Under the pieces are notes generated by a model. It was not told the DNA's origin. It saw nothing but the letters and a program-made list of their open reading frames with translations, and searched no databases. 59,580 nt of DNA from assembly GCF_009600315.1 (NCBI RefSeq), contig NZ_WIWC01000030.1:1-59580 (forward strand), written 5' to 3'. Numbering within the stretch: the stretch's first letter is position 1; each line of letters starts with the position of its first letter. Both the position numbers and the translations under genes were made by a program. Below, piece by piece: positions 35,817 through 43,779 of the stretch. The stretch is from Pseudomonas helleri (GTDB taxonomy: Bacteria; Pseudomonadota; Gammaproteobacteria; Pseudomonadales; Pseudomonadaceae).

Positions 35817-35970
35817 GCCCCTCACCCTAGCCCTCTCCCAAAGGGAGAGGGGACTAAGAGCAGATCAAAGCCCCTCACCCTAGCCCTCTCCCGGAGGGAG
35901 AGGGGACTAGAAGCGGATCTGCTTTTGCCTTTAGCCCCCTCTCCCTCCGGGAGAGGGCTGGGGTGAGGGC
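35817..35970. repeat. Three copies of a C/T-rich hairpin repeat
   Basis: Two direct copies (35817-35856 and 35870-35910) share CCCCTCACCCTAGCCCTCTC, each with an internal CCCTCTCCC/GGGAGAGGG hairpin. A third copy (35932-35970) is inverted. The short links contain AGCAGATCAAAG-like words similar to the window-end repeats. They fill the gap between two genes of one operon. Confidence 0.85.
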
Positions 35971-35978
35971 AAGGGATC

Positions 35979-36857
35979 TCAGCTCCCCCAAACCCTTTGC
36001 GGCTTGGGCGCTTCAGCCAATATCTGGCTCATGGCGACGCCCACTTCTTCAAGCTGCCATTGCGCGCCCTTGTCACGGGTCACTCCGGTTCGCCAGCCAT
36101 CCCCCAATGACAGCCGCCCGCCCTGGCTCTCGATAATCTGCCCGGTCACATCACGGGACAGGCTGCTGCCCAACCACACCACCAACGGAGCGACATTTTC
36201 GGGCGCCCAGGCATCAAACCCGCCGTCGTCAGGCTTTTTAACAACGTCCGGCATGGCACTTTCCGTCATCGAGGTGCGCGCCGCCGGGGCCAACGCGTTG
36301 GCCGTAACGCCATAACGCGCCAGTTCAGCCGCCTGTACCAGCGTCAGCGCGGCAATCCCGCCTTTGGCCGCGCTGTAATTGGATTGCCCCACCGAGCCCT
36401 GCAAACCCGCACCGGAGCTGGTATTGATAATCCGCGCATCTACGGGATGCCCGGCCTTGGCCTGATCGCGCCAACGCTTGCCCAGAATATTGGCCAGACA
36501 GAAGTGCCCCTTGAGGTGCACGCGCATCACCGCATCCCAGTCATCTTCGCCCAAGCTGATAAACATCCGGTCGCGCAAGATCCCGGCGTTGTTCACCACC
36601 ACATGGACTTCACCGAACGCAGCCAGCGCGGCATCGACGATCAATTGCGCCGTCGCAATCGTGGTGATGTCATCGGCGTTGGCAATCGCCTGCCCGCCGC
36701 GCTCACGAATTTCGCCCACCACCTCTTCAGCCGCTTCACGGCGAATGTCGTTCACCACCACATTGGCGCCCTGCTCGGCAAACGCCAGGGCATAAGCGCG
36801 GCCCAGGCCACCGCCTGCGCCGGTAATAATCACGGTACGTCCTGCACAAATGGCCAT
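35979..36857 (-). CDS. SDR dehydrogenase, MFE-2-like (hydroxyacyl-CoA dehydrogenase)
   Basis: This 292-residue short-chain dehydrogenase has the NAD motif VIITGAGGGLGRAYALAFAEQGA (near residue 8), VVVNDI, NNAGILRD, and the catalytic INTSSGAGL and NYSAAKGGIAALTLVQAAELARYGVTANALAP stretch (near 148-190). This spelling is typical of the (3R)-hydroxyacyl-CoA dehydrogenase of MFE-2 and of the Rv3548c-type SDR in the mycobacterial HIP region. The ATG at 36857 follows AGGAGT. It is 10 bases after the FadA5-like thiolase. It would pair naturally with the MaoC hydratase. Confidence 0.9.
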   Translation of the reverse strand: MAICAGRTVIITGAGGGLGRAYALAFAEQGANVVVNDIRREAAEEVVGEIRERGGQAIANADDITTIATAQLIVDAALAAFGEVHVVVNNAGILRDRMFISLGEDDWDAVMRVHLKGHFCLANILGKRWRDQAKAGHPVDARIINTSSGAGLQGSVGQSNYSAAKGGIAALTLVQAAELARYGVTANALAPAARTSMTESAMPDVVKKPDDGGFDAWAPENVAPLVVWLGSSLSRDVTGQIIESQGGRLSLGDGWRTGVTRDKGAQWQLEEVGVAMSQILAEAPKPQRVWGS

Positions 36858-36867
36858 CTCGGTACTC

Positions 36868-38019
36868 CTAAAGACGCTCAATGATGGTTACGTTGGCTTG
36901 CCCGCCGCCTTCGCACATGGTCTGCAACCCGTAACGACCGCCACTGCGTTCCAACTGATGGAGCAGGCTGGTCATCAACCGGGCACCACTGGCGCCCAAG
37001 GGATGGCCCAAGGCAATAGCGCCGCCATTGGCATTGGTTTTCGCCGGGTCATAATCCAGCTCCTTGGCCCATGCCATGACGACCGAGGCAAAGGCTTCGT
37101 TGATTTCCACAAGGTCGATGTCTTGCATGCGCATTCCGGCTTTTTTCAACGCCATGCGCGTAGCCGCAATCGGTGCCGTGAGGTGCCAGATCGGATCGTC
37201 GCCCATCACGCACAGGTGATGGATACGGGCTCTGGGGGTCAGGTTATAGCGCTTGAGCGCCGCCTCGGAGACCACCAGCAAAGCGGCCGAAGCGTCACAG
37301 GTCTGACTGGAAACGGCTGCGGTGATCGACGGAAATTCAGCGGACACCGGCTCCAGTTCAGCCATTTTGGCCAAGCTGGTCTGACGCGGTGTTTCATCGT
37401 CCCATACGCCTTCGCACGGCACGATTTCAGTGACAAAACGGCGCCCGGCAATGGCGTCCAGCGCACGCCGATGACTTTCCAGTGCGTAAGCTTCCATCTG
37501 CTGGCGGCTGATGTGCCAGTGATCGGCGATGCGCTGCGCCGCGTAAAACTGATTGACCGGCTGGTTGCCAAATCGCGCCTGCCAGCCCTTGCTGCCGGAA
37601 AACGGATCACTGAACCCCAGCGGCTGCCCCGCCAACATCGCCGATGAAATCGGGATCTGGGTCATGGTTTGCACGCCACCCACCGCAATCACATCCTGGG
37701 TACCGCTCATCACCGCTTGCGCGGCAAAGTGCAGCGCCTGCTGCGATGAACCGCACTGACGGTCAATGGTGGTGCCCGGTACGGTCAAGGGCAGCCCCGC
37801 CGCCAGCCAACTGGTGCGGGCAATGTCCCCGGCCTGGGAGCCAATGGTGTCAACGCAACCAAATATCACATCGTCGTATTCGTCGGCGGGGATCTGGTTG
37901 CGCTCCACCAGCGCTTTAAGCACATGGGCGCCCAGGTCAATTGCATGCACATGGGCCAACCCGCCTTTACGCTTGCCGGTCGGGCTGCGCAAGGCATCAA
38001 CAATATAGGCTTGAGGCAT
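36868..38019 (-). CDS. Thiolase (FadA5-like)
   Basis: This 383-residue thiolase has catalytic Cys in DRQCGSSQQA (near residue 88), NEAFASVVMAWAKEL (near 303), NGGAIALGHPLGASGARL (near 334-350) and Cys in TMCEGGGQANVTIIERL (near 366). The QCGSSQQA and LTPRARI spellings resemble FadA5, the thiolase of steroid side-chain degradation, rather than housekeeping FadA. Three consecutive ATGs occur at 38025, 38022 and 38019; the last is best spaced from GAGGA. They overlap the stop of the preceding acyl-CoA dehydrogenase, so translation is coupled. Confidence 0.9.
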   Translation of the reverse strand: MPQAYIVDALRSPTGKRKGGLAHVHAIDLGAHVLKALVERNQIPADEYDDVIFGCVDTIGSQAGDIARTSWLAAGLPLTVPGTTIDRQCGSSQQALHFAAQAVMSGTQDVIAVGGVQTMTQIPISSAMLAGQPLGFSDPFSGSKGWQARFGNQPVNQFYAAQRIADHWHISRQQMEAYALESHRRALDAIAGRRFVTEIVPCEGVWDDETPRQTSLAKMAELEPVSAEFPSITAAVSSQTCDASAALLVVSEAALKRYNLTPRARIHHLCVMGDDPIWHLTAPIAATRMALKKAGMRMQDIDLVEINEAFASVVMAWAKELDYDPAKTNANGGAIALGHPLGASGARLMTSLLHQLERSGGRYGLQTMCEGGGQANVTIIERL

Positions 38020-38021
38020 CA

Positions 38022-39080
38022 TCATTCCTCGAAGGTGTGGCCTGGGCCCAGAGGCGCAGCACCGCTGAGTACGTGGTCAGCCACGCGTCTTTTATGCAGG
38101 GCGCGATCGCCCCAGGCGTTGTCCAGTGCCCACGCGCGCTTCATGAACATTTGCAGGTCAACTTCCCAGGTGTAACCCATGGCGCCGTGTACCTGAATGC
38201 CGTGACGAGCCGCCAGCCAGCTGGCCTCACAGCACGCCAGACGCGCTTGCGAGACCCAAACAGCGGCGTGTTGCTCACCGTGAGCCAGCGCATACGCCGC
38301 GCGATACAACACCGGCTTGGCAAACTCAATCTGCGTGGCCACATCGGCCAAGTGATGTTTGACCGCTTGAAAACTGCCTATCGGTTTGCCGAACTGTTTG
38401 CGCTGCGCGGCGTAGTCCACCGAGAGGTCGAGCATGCGCTGAGCCAGACCGAGCAATTGCCCGGCCACCGACAGCGCCCCCCGGTTCAAGGCCTGCGCCC
38501 ATAAGTGGCGACCCGCAGGGCCGTCGGCCACCAGCGTTGAAGTGCTCGACTGCCAACTGACACGGGCCAGACGCCGTGAGGCATCCAGGCTGCTGAGGGG
38601 TTGCACATCGACCTGGCTACGGGGTACCACGTGGACTTCGTCGCCCTGGGCCAGCAGCAGCAAATCCGCGTGAGCCGCATCGGCCACCAGCGGGTTGACC
38701 GGGTGACCAAGCGCAATGCGCAGGCTGCCGTCTGCAATGCCGCTCAGCCATTCCTTGCGGGTGGCGGTGTCCGGTGCCAAACCGGCAATCATCGCGCTGG
38801 CTACATAAGCGGTGTCGCTGAGTGAATCAGGAATGGCGTAGTAGCCCAGCTCCTGGGTCATCAATGCCCACGCCACATCGTCCATGCCCAAACCGCCGTA
38901 AGCCTCGGGCACTGAGAGCGCAGTCAACCCCTGCGCCGCAATCTTGTTGCGCAAGTCTGGCGAACGACCGAGATCGGTTTCCCAGATTTCGCGGAGCATT
39001 TCGGGTGCGGCTTCAGTCATCAAAAAACGACTGATGGCTTCGCGAAACGTTTGCTGGTCTTCGGTAAAGGTAAAGTCCAT
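38022..39080 (-). CDS. Acyl-CoA dehydrogenase subunit, short type
   Basis: This 352-residue acyl-CoA dehydrogenase-fold protein has the N-terminal helical domain (MDFTFTEDQQTFREAISRFL) and SVPEAYGGLGMDDVAWALMTQELG. The C-terminal part is RKQFGKPIGSFQAVKHHLADVATQIE followed by HGIQVHGAMGYTWEVDLQMFMKRA. It lacks the YEGT-type catalytic Glu region and is shorter than usual, as expected for one half of a heteromeric alpha2beta2 dehydrogenase. It lies 8 bases after the 384-residue dehydrogenase, its likely partner. Confidence 0.88.
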   Translation of the reverse strand: MDFTFTEDQQTFREAISRFLMTEAAPEMLREIWETDLGRSPDLRNKIAAQGLTALSVPEAYGGLGMDDVAWALMTQELGYYAIPDSLSDTAYVASAMIAGLAPDTATRKEWLSGIADGSLRIALGHPVNPLVADAAHADLLLLAQGDEVHVVPRSQVDVQPLSSLDASRRLARVSWQSSTSTLVADGPAGRHLWAQALNRGALSVAGQLLGLAQRMLDLSVDYAAQRKQFGKPIGSFQAVKHHLADVATQIEFAKPVLYRAAYALAHGEQHAAVWVSQARLACCEASWLAARHGIQVHGAMGYTWEVDLQMFMKRAWALDNAWGDRALHKRRVADHVLSGAAPLGPGHTFEE

Positions 39081-39088
39081 GCCCGGCC

Positions 39089-40243
39089 TCACTTCGGCAG
39101 ACCGAGCATGCGCTCGGCGATGATGTTGCGCTGGATCTCGTTGGTGCCGGCGTAAATAGGCCCTGCCTGAGCAAACAAAAAGCCTTCGAGCCAGTTGTAG
39201 CCACTGTCCGTTTGCCCGGTCAATTCGCCCAGAGCACCGAGAATACGCATGGCGATTTCGTGCATGCGCAGGTCAAGTTCCGACCAGATGATTTTATTGA
39301 TGCTCGACTCGGCACCAATCTGCGCTCCACGGTTCAGGCGTCCCACCGTGTGATACGCGGACAAGGCATAGGCCTGGGCGTCCGACCACGCCTTGCACAC
39401 CTCGTCCCCCAGGGTTGGGTCGCGGTCGGCACTGAAGCGATGGTGTTGATACAACTCCACCAACTTGCGCGCGGTGTACTGAAAACGGGCAGGCGAACGC
39501 AACAGCAAGCCCCGCTCAAAACCCGCCGTAGCCATCGCCACGTGCCAGCCCTGCCCTTCATCGCCAATACGGTTTTGCAGCGGGATACGCACGTCATCAA
39601 AAAAAACTTCGGCGAAAGCATCTTTACCGTTCAGCGCCTTGATCGGCCGCACCGTGACGCCCGGCGCATTGAGCGGCACCATGACAAACGACAAACCATG
39701 ATGGCGGCTGGACGACGGATCGCTGCGAAACAGGCCAAACAGCCAGTCGGCAAAAATCGCTCGGGTCGACCAGGTTTTCTGACCATTGAGCACATACTCG
39801 TCACCCTGACGAGTGGCTTTACTGGTGATGGCGGCCATGTCGGAACCGGCGTTCGGTTCAGACCAGCCTTGCGCCCACATGTCGGCACTGGCGGCCATGC
39901 GCGGCAGAAAACGTTTTTTCTGTTCCTCGGTGCCGAACTCCATCAAGGTGGTGCCGAGCAGCAGCTGACCGTTCTGGTTAACCCGCATGGGGGCACCGGC
40001 GCCGTAATATTCTTCCTCGAAGATCAACCACTCAATCAGGTCGCAGCCGCGCCCACCCAGTTCGGTGGGCCACATGACCATCGACAGGCGATTCTCAAAC
40101 AGCTTGGCTTCCCACTGGCGGTGCTGCTCAAAGCCTTCGCGGGTGTCGTAACTGGCCAAGGGACGGCTGGGCAGATTGGCGGCCAGCCATTGCCGCACTT
40201 CCTGTCGAAAGGCCTTTTGTTTCGGGGAGTAAGTCAGGTCCAT
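39089..40243 (-). CDS. Acyl-CoA dehydrogenase subunit, long type
   Basis: This 384-residue acyl-CoA dehydrogenase has WPTELGGRGCDLIEWLIFEEEYYGAGAP near residue 60, the FAD/substrate loop WAQGWSEPNAGSDMAAITSKA (near 120) and the C-terminal PIYAGTNEIQRNIIAERMLGLP. In the last motif Ala replaces the catalytic Glu found in medium-chain enzymes (YEGT), as in several steroid-pathway heteromeric dehydrogenases. The ATG at 40243 follows TGAGGAGC. It is 10 bases from the EchA20-like gene and 8 bases from its short-type partner. Confidence 0.9.
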   Translation of the reverse strand: MDLTYSPKQKAFRQEVRQWLAANLPSRPLASYDTREGFEQHRQWEAKLFENRLSMVMWPTELGGRGCDLIEWLIFEEEYYGAGAPMRVNQNGQLLLGTTLMEFGTEEQKKRFLPRMAASADMWAQGWSEPNAGSDMAAITSKATRQGDEYVLNGQKTWSTRAIFADWLFGLFRSDPSSSRHHGLSFVMVPLNAPGVTVRPIKALNGKDAFAEVFFDDVRIPLQNRIGDEGQGWHVAMATAGFERGLLLRSPARFQYTARKLVELYQHHRFSADRDPTLGDEVCKAWSDAQAYALSAYHTVGRLNRGAQIGAESSINKIIWSELDLRMHEIAMRILGALGELTGQTDSGYNWLEGFLFAQAGPIYAGTNEIQRNIIAERMLGLPK

Positions 40244-40253
40244 CGTCAGCTCC

Positions 40254-41018
40254 TCAGAACGTAGCGTCGCGTTTTTCAACAAACGCGCGGCGGGTTTCAG
40301 CGGAGTCCGCACAGGTGTAAGCCTGTAAGGTAAAACCCTGTTCCCAACGGTATTTATCTTCCAGGTTGCCGTCTTCGATACCGTTGAGCGCTTCTTTGGC
40401 GATGCGGATCATGGCCGGGCTTTTGCTGGCGATTTTGTGGGCGATCTGCAACGCGGTTTCGCGCAGTTGCTCACGGGGCACAACACGCTCGATAAAGCCG
40501 TATTGCTGAGCTTCCACGGCTCCGATCTTGTCGCCGGTGAAGAACAGATAACGGACTTTTTGCACCGGAAACAGGCGCTGCAAATGTGCGCCGCCGCCCA
40601 TCGCCCCGCGGTCCACTTCGGGCAAGGCGAAGGTGGCGCAATCGGAGGCCACGACAATGTCGGCGGCGCCGGTAATGCCAATGCCACCGCCCAGTACAAA
40701 GCCATGCACGGCCACAATCACCGGCACCGGATTGCGATGCACCGCCTTGAAGGTGGCGTAGTTACCGGCATTGACCTGCACGATCAGTTCGGGGTTGGCG
40801 TCCAGTTCCTTGATGTCGACGCCAGCGCAGAAACCCCGGCCTTCGGCTCGGATCACGATGACGCGTACGTCCGGGTTGGCGCCCAGGGCCTCAATTGTGT
40901 GCGCGAGGTCCAGCCATTGCTGGCTGTTGAGCGCATTGACGGGGGGCCGATCAATCACCAGCTCAGCGACGCCGGCGTCGATGGCGGTGTGAAATGCAGT
41001 GTGGGTTGCGCTGATCAC
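40254..41018 (-). CDS. Enoyl-CoA hydratase/isomerase family protein, EchA20-like ring hydrolase
   Basis: This 254-residue crotonase-fold protein has DRPPVNALNSQQWLDL, the oxyanion-hole stretch RAEGRGFCAGVDIKEL (near residue 55-70), VHGFVLGGGIGITGAADIVVASDCATFALPEVDRGAMGGGAHL (near 105-147) and a C-terminal KYRWEQGFTLQ. These spellings agree closely with mycobacterial EchA20, which hydrolyses the cyclopentanone D-ring of a steroid-derived CoA thioester. The GTG at 41018 is chosen because CAGGAG lies 6 bases upstream; the frame is open to 41102. It is the first gene of the leftward operon. Confidence 0.88.
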   Translation of the reverse strand: MISATHTAFHTAIDAGVAELVIDRPPVNALNSQQWLDLAHTIEALGANPDVRVIVIRAEGRGFCAGVDIKELDANPELIVQVNAGNYATFKAVHRNPVPVIVAVHGFVLGGGIGITGAADIVVASDCATFALPEVDRGAMGGGAHLQRLFPVQKVRYLFFTGDKIGAVEAQQYGFIERVVPREQLRETALQIAHKIASKSPAMIRIAKEALNGIEDGNLEDKYRWEQGFTLQAYTCADSAETRRAFVEKRDATF

Positions 41019-41181
41019 AGGTGCTCCTGAAATGGCCGTAGGCATGGGAGCAGTATGGGAATGTGCAGGGGGCCAATCATCGTCCATAAAGACTAAGCAC
41101 AACGTCTGGCCCGGACGTGTCAGCAGGGTTGTAGCTGCCCGTCAGGTTCGCTGGCCCAGCGATCCGAGGTTAACGGCTGAA

Positions 41182-41193
41182 TGGACTAGTCCA
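41182..41193. promoter_or_regulatory. Palindromic candidate operator of the divergent CoA-catabolic operons
   Basis: TGGACTAGTCCA is a perfect 12-base palindrome, followed at once by CCCAAAGG...CCTTGGG, a second partial dyad. It lies between the divergent EchA20-like and acyl-CoA dehydrogenase operons (gap 41019-41267). No regulator gene for the island is present in the window, so the binding protein is unknown. Confidence 0.45.
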
Positions 41194-41267
41194 CCCAAAG
41201 GTTTTCTCCACCTTGGGCCACTCTCATGCTTGCGCCTTAAACCGTATTCATTTATGAGAGCCCCCCT

Positions 41268-42440
41268 ATGGAGTTAGCCCTGACTGACGAGCAACGCATG
41301 ATTGTGCAGTCTGCCGAGCGCTTTTTGGCTCAGGTGGCCGACAGCACAGCTGTGCGCACGGCAATGGCCAGCGAGCGCGGGCATGACGCTGACACCTGGG
41401 GGCGCATTGCCCGCGAACTGTACTGGCCGGCGCTGGCCATTCCTGAGGCGTATGGCGGGCTGGGCCTGGGGTTTGTCGAAGTCAGCCTGCTACAGGAACA
41501 ACTCGGCCGTCGCCTGCTGCCCTCGCCGTTCTTCGCGACCTGCTGCCTGGCCACCCCCGCCCTGCTGCTGAGCCAGAATCAGGCGCTCAAGGAGCGCTGG
41601 TTGCCCCTGATTGCAGCAGGCGAACTCAGCGCCAGCCTGGCTTACACCAGTTCAACGCGCTGGGATGACGCCGGCGTGCAGGTCTACGCCCAAAGCCACG
41701 GCGGCGGTTACCGCCTCAATGGTCACTACCTTTACGTGATCGACGGCGCCGACTGTGACCTATTGATCATTGCCGCACGCACACCGGGCAGTGTCGGAGA
41801 AGCCGGTATCCGTCTGTTCGCCGTGCCTGCCGACACCCCCGGCATCAGCCGCCAGCGCCAACCAACTTTGGACCAAACCCGCAGCCTGGCGACCATCACC
41901 CTTAAAGACGTAGCCCTGAGCGATGAGCATTTACTCAGCGAACCCGGACAAGGCTGGCCCCTGTTGCGCACTGTGCTGCATATGGCCGCCATCGGGCTGG
42001 CCGCCGAGCAGACCGGAGGCGCCCAGCAGTCGCTGGACCTGACGTTGGAATACATAAAAGGTCGTGAACAGTTTGGCCGCAGCATTGCCAGTTTTCAGGC
42101 GGTCAAACACCGTTGCGCTGACCTGATGCTCGCCATTGAATGCGCACGCTCGGCCAGTTACTACGCCGCCTGCATTGCCGATGAATGCTTGAAAATCGAT
42201 GGCGATCCACTGGCCCGACGAGAACTGGCCGAGGCGGCCAGCGCAGCCAAAATCCACGCCAGCGAAGGGTTTTACCAGTGCGCCGCCGAGTCCATCCAGT
42301 TACATGGCGGCGTCGGCTTTACCTGGGAATACGACCCGCACCTGTATTTCAAACGTGCCCGTGCCAGTGAACAGCTGTTGGGCAGCCCGGACGTTCACCG
42401 CGAGCAACTGGCCAAACTGATTTTTGGAGAATACCCATGA
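41268..42440 (+). CDS. Acyl-CoA dehydrogenase subunit, short type (second pair)
   Basis: This 390-residue acyl-CoA dehydrogenase has the N-terminal MELALTDEQRMIVQSAERFL, AIPEAYGGLGLGFVEVSLLQEQLG and REQFGRSIASFQAVKHRCADLMLAIECARS, ending in SIQLHGGVGFTWEYDPHLYFKRA. The LHGGxGFTWExxxHLYFKRA ending marks the subunit type that lacks the usual catalytic Glu loop. The ATG lies 4 bases after an A-rich purine tract with weak GAGAG. Its stop overlaps the ATG of the next dehydrogenase, so the two are coupled and probably form a heteromer. Confidence 0.9.
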   Translation: MELALTDEQRMIVQSAERFLAQVADSTAVRTAMASERGHDADTWGRIARELYWPALAIPEAYGGLGLGFVEVSLLQEQLGRRLLPSPFFATCCLATPALLLSQNQALKERWLPLIAAGELSASLAYTSSTRWDDAGVQVYAQSHGGGYRLNGHYLYVIDGADCDLLIIAARTPGSVGEAGIRLFAVPADTPGISRQRQPTLDQTRSLATITLKDVALSDEHLLSEPGQGWPLLRTVLHMAAIGLAAEQTGGAQQSLDLTLEYIKGREQFGRSIASFQAVKHRCADLMLAIECARSASYYAACIADECLKIDGDPLARRELAEAASAAKIHASEGFYQCAAESIQLHGGVGFTWEYDPHLYFKRARASEQLLGSPDVHREQLAKLIFGEYP

Positions 42441-43621
42441 ACACCGGCTTTAGCGCGGCAGATGAACAGTTTCGCCAGCAGGTGGCAGCGTGGATGCAGC
42501 AACACTTGCGCGGCGAATTCGAAGCCCTGCGTTTTCGCGGCGGGCCGGGCGATGAGGACTTCGCGCCCGATCAGCGCAAGGCGTGGGAGCAGGTCGTGGC
42601 CAGTGGTGGCTGGATCGGTGCCGGCTGGAGCACTGAACATGGCGGGCGGGGGTTGAGCATCAACCAGCAAGTGATCTTTTATGAAGAATACGCTCGCGCT
42701 GGTGGGCCCGGTCGCATGGGTCACATTGGTGAGGGGCTGGTCGGCCCGACCATCGCCGCCTTCGGTACCCCTGAACAACAACAGCGGTTTTTGCCGCCGA
42801 TTCTGGCCGGTAAACATTTTTGGTGTCAGGGCTACTCCGAACCGGGCGCCGGGTCTGACCTGGCCAATATCAAAACCCGCGCCAGCCTCGATCCCCATAG
42901 CCATCAATGGCTGATTAACGGCCAAAAAGTCTGGACGTCGCTGGCCCACGAGTCTGACTGGTGCTTTGTGCTGGCCCGCACTGAAGTGGGGAGCGTGGGG
43001 CATCGCGGCTTGTCGTTTTTACTGGTGCCGATGGACCAACCCGGCATTCGGGTGCAACCCATCCGCCAGATGACCGGCACCAGCGAATTCAATGAAGTGT
43101 TTTTTGATCAGGCGCACACCTCGGCAGACAACCTGATAGGACAGCCCGGTGACGGCTGGAAAATTGCCATGGCCTTGCTGGGCTTTGAACGCGGCGTATC
43201 AACGCTGGGCCAGCAAATGCAGTTTCAAAATGAATTGGACGAAGTGGTGCGCATTGCCAAGCACAATGGCGCCGCGCAAGACCCGATCCTGCGCCAACGC
43301 ATTGCCCGCGCCTGGAGCGGCTTGCGGGTGTTGCGCTACAACTCGTTGCGCATGCTGTCGGGGGTGCAGGACGGCAGCCTGCGGCCCGAAGCCACCATCT
43401 ACAAACTGGCGTGGTCCAGCTGGCACCTTGAGCTGGGCAAACTGGCCATGGACGTACTGGGCCCAGAGGCGGAACTACTGGAGTCAGGCCCGTATCAATT
43501 GACACGTCTGCAAGCCCTGTTTCTGTTCACCCGCGCTGACACCATTTATGGCGGCAGCAGTGAAATTCAGCGCAACATTATTGCCGAGCGCGCCTTGGGC
43601 ATGCCGCGCGAGGCCAGATAA
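42437..43621 (+). CDS. Acyl-CoA dehydrogenase subunit, long type (second pair)
   Basis: This 394-residue acyl-CoA dehydrogenase has GAGWSTEHGGRGLSINQQVIFYEEYARAG near residue 56, FWCQGYSEPGAGSDLANIKTRA (near 128) and the C-terminal DTIYGGSSEIQRNIIAERALGMP. Here Gly takes the place of the catalytic Glu (YEGT becomes YGGS), again as in heteromeric enzymes. The start overlaps the stop of the preceding gene (ATGA). It ends the short rightward operon; a GC hairpin follows about 25 bases downstream. Confidence 0.9.
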   Translation: MNTGFSAADEQFRQQVAAWMQQHLRGEFEALRFRGGPGDEDFAPDQRKAWEQVVASGGWIGAGWSTEHGGRGLSINQQVIFYEEYARAGGPGRMGHIGEGLVGPTIAAFGTPEQQQRFLPPILAGKHFWCQGYSEPGAGSDLANIKTRASLDPHSHQWLINGQKVWTSLAHESDWCFVLARTEVGSVGHRGLSFLLVPMDQPGIRVQPIRQMTGTSEFNEVFFDQAHTSADNLIGQPGDGWKIAMALLGFERGVSTLGQQMQFQNELDEVVRIAKHNGAAQDPILRQRIARAWSGLRVLRYNSLRMLSGVQDGSLRPEATIYKLAWSSWHLELGKLAMDVLGPEAELLESGPYQLTRLQALFLFTRADTIYGGSSEIQRNIIAERALGMPREAR

Positions 43622-43644
43622 CACGGGGGGGCAACCCTTCGCAG

Positions 43645-43672
43645 GGTGCTGAGCCGCAAGGGCGTCAGCACC
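43645..43672 (+). terminator. GC hairpin after the dehydrogenase pair
   Basis: The arms GGTGCTGA (43645-43652) and TCAGCACC (43665-43672) have an inner GCC/GGC extension. There is no T-run, so this may be a Rho-assisted or mRNA-stabilising 3' structure rather than an intrinsic terminator. Confidence 0.5.
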
Positions 43673-43765
43673 GCTGCGCGAATAAACCACTGAGCGCGCC
43701 CTGTCAGTCGGCAAAAGCAATACCTCATGTTTCGCCCTCTTGCTTAACGTAAAACTGTCCCCACC

Positions 43766-43779
43766 TGACAGATCTGTCA
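43766..43779. promoter_or_regulatory. CusR/CopR-like operator
   Basis: TGACAGATCTGTCA is a perfect 14-base palindrome with the TGACA-N4-TGTCA spacing of copper-responsive CusR/CopR boxes. It lies 66 bases before the DUF411 start. Outside it, CTTAACGTAAA (43743-43753) and TTTACGTTAAG (43825-43835) form an 11-base inverted pair whose right half runs into the ribosome-binding site. Confidence 0.55.

Noticed and set aside
39212..40264. 350-codon rightward frame opposite an acyl-CoA dehydrogenase
   Set aside because: Antisense shadow; the sense protein has full ACAD motifs.
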